A DNA stretch of 64,000 nucleotides from NCBI RefSeq assembly GCF_000521505.1, contig NZ_CP003915.1, positions 3,472,001 through 3,536,000 on the forward strand, written 5' to 3'. Source of the DNA: Advenella mimigardefordensis DPN7 (GTDB lineage Bacteria; Pseudomonadota; Gammaproteobacteria; Burkholderiales; Burkholderiaceae_B). The notes under the pieces were generated by a model. It worked only from the letters and a program-made list of their open reading frames with translations. It was not told where the DNA came from and ran no database searches. The position numbers were made by a program, and so were the translations under genes. This document shows, piece after piece, positions 62,022 through 64,000 of the stretch; the first letter of the stretch is position 1; the number at the start of each line of letters is the position of its first letter.

Positions 62022-62846
62022 TTAATCGAGCCGGGCGCCAAGAAAGTCGCCAAAGGCGGCATAGAATCCGGCTTCGTTGTCCCAGGGGATCATGTGTCCC
62101 GCATCATTCACTCTGGTTTCCGTCAGGCCAGGAATCAGACCGGCGATCTCCTGTACGTCTTTTTCAAGGACCACGTCGCCGCGCTCGGCGGTCATCAACA
62201 GGACAGGCACCTTGATTTGCGCGAAGCTCGCGTGGACATCATCGTTCTGAAAATCATTGAAGCTCTGGATGATGGCCCGCTCATCACATGTGTGCAGCCA
62301 TTGCGCGCGAAGCTGCAATTGCTCTTGCGTCCAGGTCGGACAAAAAGCGCGCATCGCTTCGGCATCGCAGCCCTTGCGTGCCATGGCCATGGAATCAACA
62401 TACCAGGGCAGCTTGGCAGGATAGGCACGGCGACCAGGGCCAGAGACAGGCGGATCGACCATGACCAGCGCTTCAAGCCCGGCCGGGCTGGTGCTCGCTG
62501 CGCGTGCGCCGATACGCCCGCCCATGGAGTGGCCCACCAGGATATAACGTGCCAGACCCAACGCTTTCGCAAACTCAACCACATCGGCTGCCTGGGCATC
62601 CAGACCATAATCCAGCGCATCGGACGCCTCGCTCAGGCCGCGGCCCCTCACGTCCAAGACGTATGTGTCAAACTGACGGCCGAAGCGCTCGCCCACAAAG
62701 CCCCAGGTCACCGCCGGACTGGTAATGCCTGGAATAATGATGACCGCAGGACGATTCGCCCGCTCACCGTCGGTTCCGCCATAGCGCAGATAATGCTGAC
62801 GGATTCCGTTGGCCGAAATATTCGCGCCGTATAAATAGTGACTCAT
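62022..62846 (-). CDS. nicD: N-formylmaleamate deformylase (alpha/beta hydrolase)
   Basis: 274 residues. Catalytic triad S107 (GHSMGG), D131 (MVDPPVSG) and H251 (DAGHMIPW); each is six residues beyond the remembered P. putida NicD triad (101, 125, 245), so the spacing is identical. It releases formate from N-formylmaleamate, giving maleamate for NicF. AAGGGAGATT precedes the ATG. Confidence 0.93.
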   Translation of the reverse strand: MSHYLYGANISANGIRQHYLRYGGTDGERANRPAVIIIPGITSPAVTWGFVGERFGRQFDTYVLDVRGRGLSEASDALDYGLDAQAADVVEFAKALGLARYILVGHSMGGRIGARAASTSPAGLEALVMVDPPVSGPGRRAYPAKLPWYVDSMAMARKGCDAEAMRAFCPTWTQEQLQLRAQWLHTCDERAIIQSFNDFQNDDVHASFAQIKVPVLLMTAERGDVVLEKDVQEIAGLIPGLTETRVNDAGHMIPWDNEAGFYAAFGDFLGARLD

Positions 62847-62897
62847 TCAATCTCCCTTAAATAAAAATGACGGCCGGGCCAGCGCGGGCGTTGCGCC

Positions 62898-64000
62898 CTA
62901 CAGGCTGGCCCGTTGCAGCGCCTCGCGTACTGTCTGTGACGTAAAGGGCGCCTGGTAAAAGCGCAGGCCACAGGCATCAAACAAGGCATTGGCCACGGCC
63001 GAGGCGCATGGCACTGAAGCCGATTCACCCGCTCCCATGGGCGGTTCATCCTGCCTATCCATCAACACCACATCTATCGGTGGAATGGCAGTAAAGTCGA
63101 TAATCTTGTATGCGCCCCATTCGGCCTGCACGGTGCCATTGGCATCGAAACCGACCTGCTCATATAGCGCCCGACTGAGCGCCTGAATCACATTGCCATG
63201 CAATTGATGACGTACCCCGGCAGGATTGACCATTTGTCCGGTGTCCTGGCCGACCACAATATGGTTCAGCCGGATCTCCCCGCTACGGGCATTGACACTG
63301 ATATCGATGATCCATGCCGACCAGGCTGCCCCAAAGCCGGGAAATTTCGAATGGATATAGCGAGCGTAAGCAACGCCCCGTCCGTGCAGCCACCCATCTT
63401 TATCGGGCGAGCCACGACTCCCGGGTCTGCCAGGCTGCCAGTGCGCACGCTCACCCACGGCCAGAAGCAACGCCTGGGCGCGCGTATCCGCCGCCAGGTT
63501 CTTGACCCGGAATGCCAGTGGATCGGCTTGTGCCTCGAACGCCAGTTCGTCGATGAAGCAGTCATGGGCAAATGAATTCGGTAACGCCGACACGCCTCGC
63601 AGCCACGAGGCGCGCACAATGGTCGCCATATCATTGCAAACAATTTTCTGACGCCGATAGCCGTAAGGCGGCACGGCAGTACGGTCACCCATCTGCAGGC
63701 TGCGCGGCAACGCCGGTTCCTGGCCGGTAAGCAGCAACGCCAATAACGGCCCGTCGTTTGACGGGTAATGGGTGCTGAAGTCGTAATCCAGCAAATTGCC
63801 TTGTGCGTCAATCGAACCCTGCACATCCATTAGCTGAGCGGCGCCCTTGGGCTCCCAGCCATGTTCCTGCTCGCGGCTCAATTGCACGCGAACCGGTACG
63901 CCGGTCTGCTGTGAAAGAAGCAGTGCATCACCACAAACGTCATCCGCACAATTGCGACCATAGCAGCCGGCGGCCTGCAGCCGGATAATTTCTATCTGCG
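62898..64000 (-). CDS. nicB: Molybdopterin-binding subunit of a nicotinate dehydrogenase-like hydroxylase (5-prime part beyond window)
   Basis: The frame is open through the right edge; about 367 C-terminal residues are visible. Xanthine-dehydrogenase-family motifs: AAGCYGRNCADDVCGDALLL (Mo-pterin contact), VPVRVQLSREQEHGWEPKG, a late HIVVGQDTGQMVNPAGVRHQL and the active-site GAGESASVPCASAVANAL with the general-base Glu. Context (nicD-nicX-nicF downstream, 51-bp gap) points to hydroxylation of nicotinate at C6. The chain ends shortly after the active-site helix, with no cytochrome c region such as the one at the C-terminus of P. putida NicB, so electrons must leave through another subunit. 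Confidence 0.78.
   Translation of the reverse strand, partial: QIEIIRLQAAGCYGRNCADDVCGDALLLSQQTGVPVRVQLSREQEHGWEPKGAAQLMDVQGSIDAQGNLLDYDFSTHYPSNDGPLLALLLTGQEPALPRSLQMGDRTAVPPYGYRRQKIVCNDMATIVRASWLRGVSALPNSFAHDCFIDELAFEAQADPLAFRVKNLAADTRAQALLLAVGERAHWQPGRPGSRGSPDKDGWLHGRGVAYARYIHSKFPGFGAAWSAWIIDISVNARSGEIRLNHIVVGQDTGQMVNPAGVRHQLHGNVIQALSRALYEQVGFDANGTVQAEWGAYKIIDFTAIPPIDVVLMDRQDEPPMGAGESASVPCASAVANALFDACGLRFYQAPFTSQTVREALQRASL

Noticed and set aside
62094..62834. 246-codon frame antisense to nicD
   Set aside because: nicD is supported by its complete triad with exact spacing.

Overview
The window looks like chromosomal DNA of a betaproteobacterium of the family Alcaligenaceae (Bordetella/Achromobacter/Advenella-like). 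The grounds are base composition in the mid-50s percent GC by eye, very dense coding, five orphan TctC/Bug periplasmic binding proteins (an expansion typical of that family), a nicotinate-degradation operon, and a LysR-controlled muconate branch. I see no rRNA, tRNA, CRISPR array, insertion sequence or prophage. Genus is an inference.

Layout. (1) <1-491: tail of an iron-dependent alcohol dehydrogenase. (2) 774-3016: NiaP-like MFS permease and a fatty acid hydroxylase-superfamily membrane protein. (3) 14411 down to 3143: nine co-directional genes (unknown protein, TetR regulator, ThDP enzyme, DadA-like oxidase, five-part peptide-type ABC importer in four ORFs, N-acyl-D-amino-acid deacylase) with a TetR-type operator at 14461-14486; this reads as uptake and breakdown of N-acylated or D-amino compounds. 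(4) 14834-17951: glycine betaine/choline-type ABC importer (receptor-permease fusion plus ATPase) and a TfoX-N protein. (5) 18013-24784: TRAP transporter whose large permease carries a Pro/Glu-rich repeat loop, a GntR regulator, a DAO-family oxidase and a flavin reductase. (6) 25007-27509: Bug receptor, class II aldolase, SDR. (7) 27700-33526: EEP-family protein; then a leftward two-subunit ThDP decarboxylase, aldehyde dehydrogenase and Bug receptor opposite a LysR gene. (8) 33940-39869: Fur-type iron-chelate ABC importer followed by two tandem 2OG-Fe(II) oxygenases and a free-standing Ada-type zinc domain. (9) 39907-44790: catB, catC, a CatR-type LysR and two Bug receptors, tied together by two ATAC-N7-GTAT sites. 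(10) 45067-48274: GluR0-like receptor/channel, beta-carbonic anhydrase, and a TerC protein behind a yybP-ykoY manganese riboswitch. (11) 48743-51641: XRE regulator and the carboxyspermidine route genes. (12) 52354-53286: PuuE-type deacetylase. (13) 53541-60173: seven-gene operon (beta-hydroxyacid dehydrogenase, Bug, ALDH, LivK-type receptor, lactonase-like MBL protein, small SCP2-like protein, alpha/beta hydrolase) of unknown substrate. (14) 64000 down to 60298: nic operon (molybdenum hydroxylase subunit, nicD, nicX, nicF).

Common theme: small organic anions and aromatic or N-heterocyclic acids are captured by periplasmic receptors and fed into short catabolic operons, each beside its own regulator. 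The most promising leads for something undescribed are the seven-gene operon at 53541-60173, the CatR-linked pair of Bug receptors, and the oxygenase pair with complementary motif loss next to the Ada-type domain.
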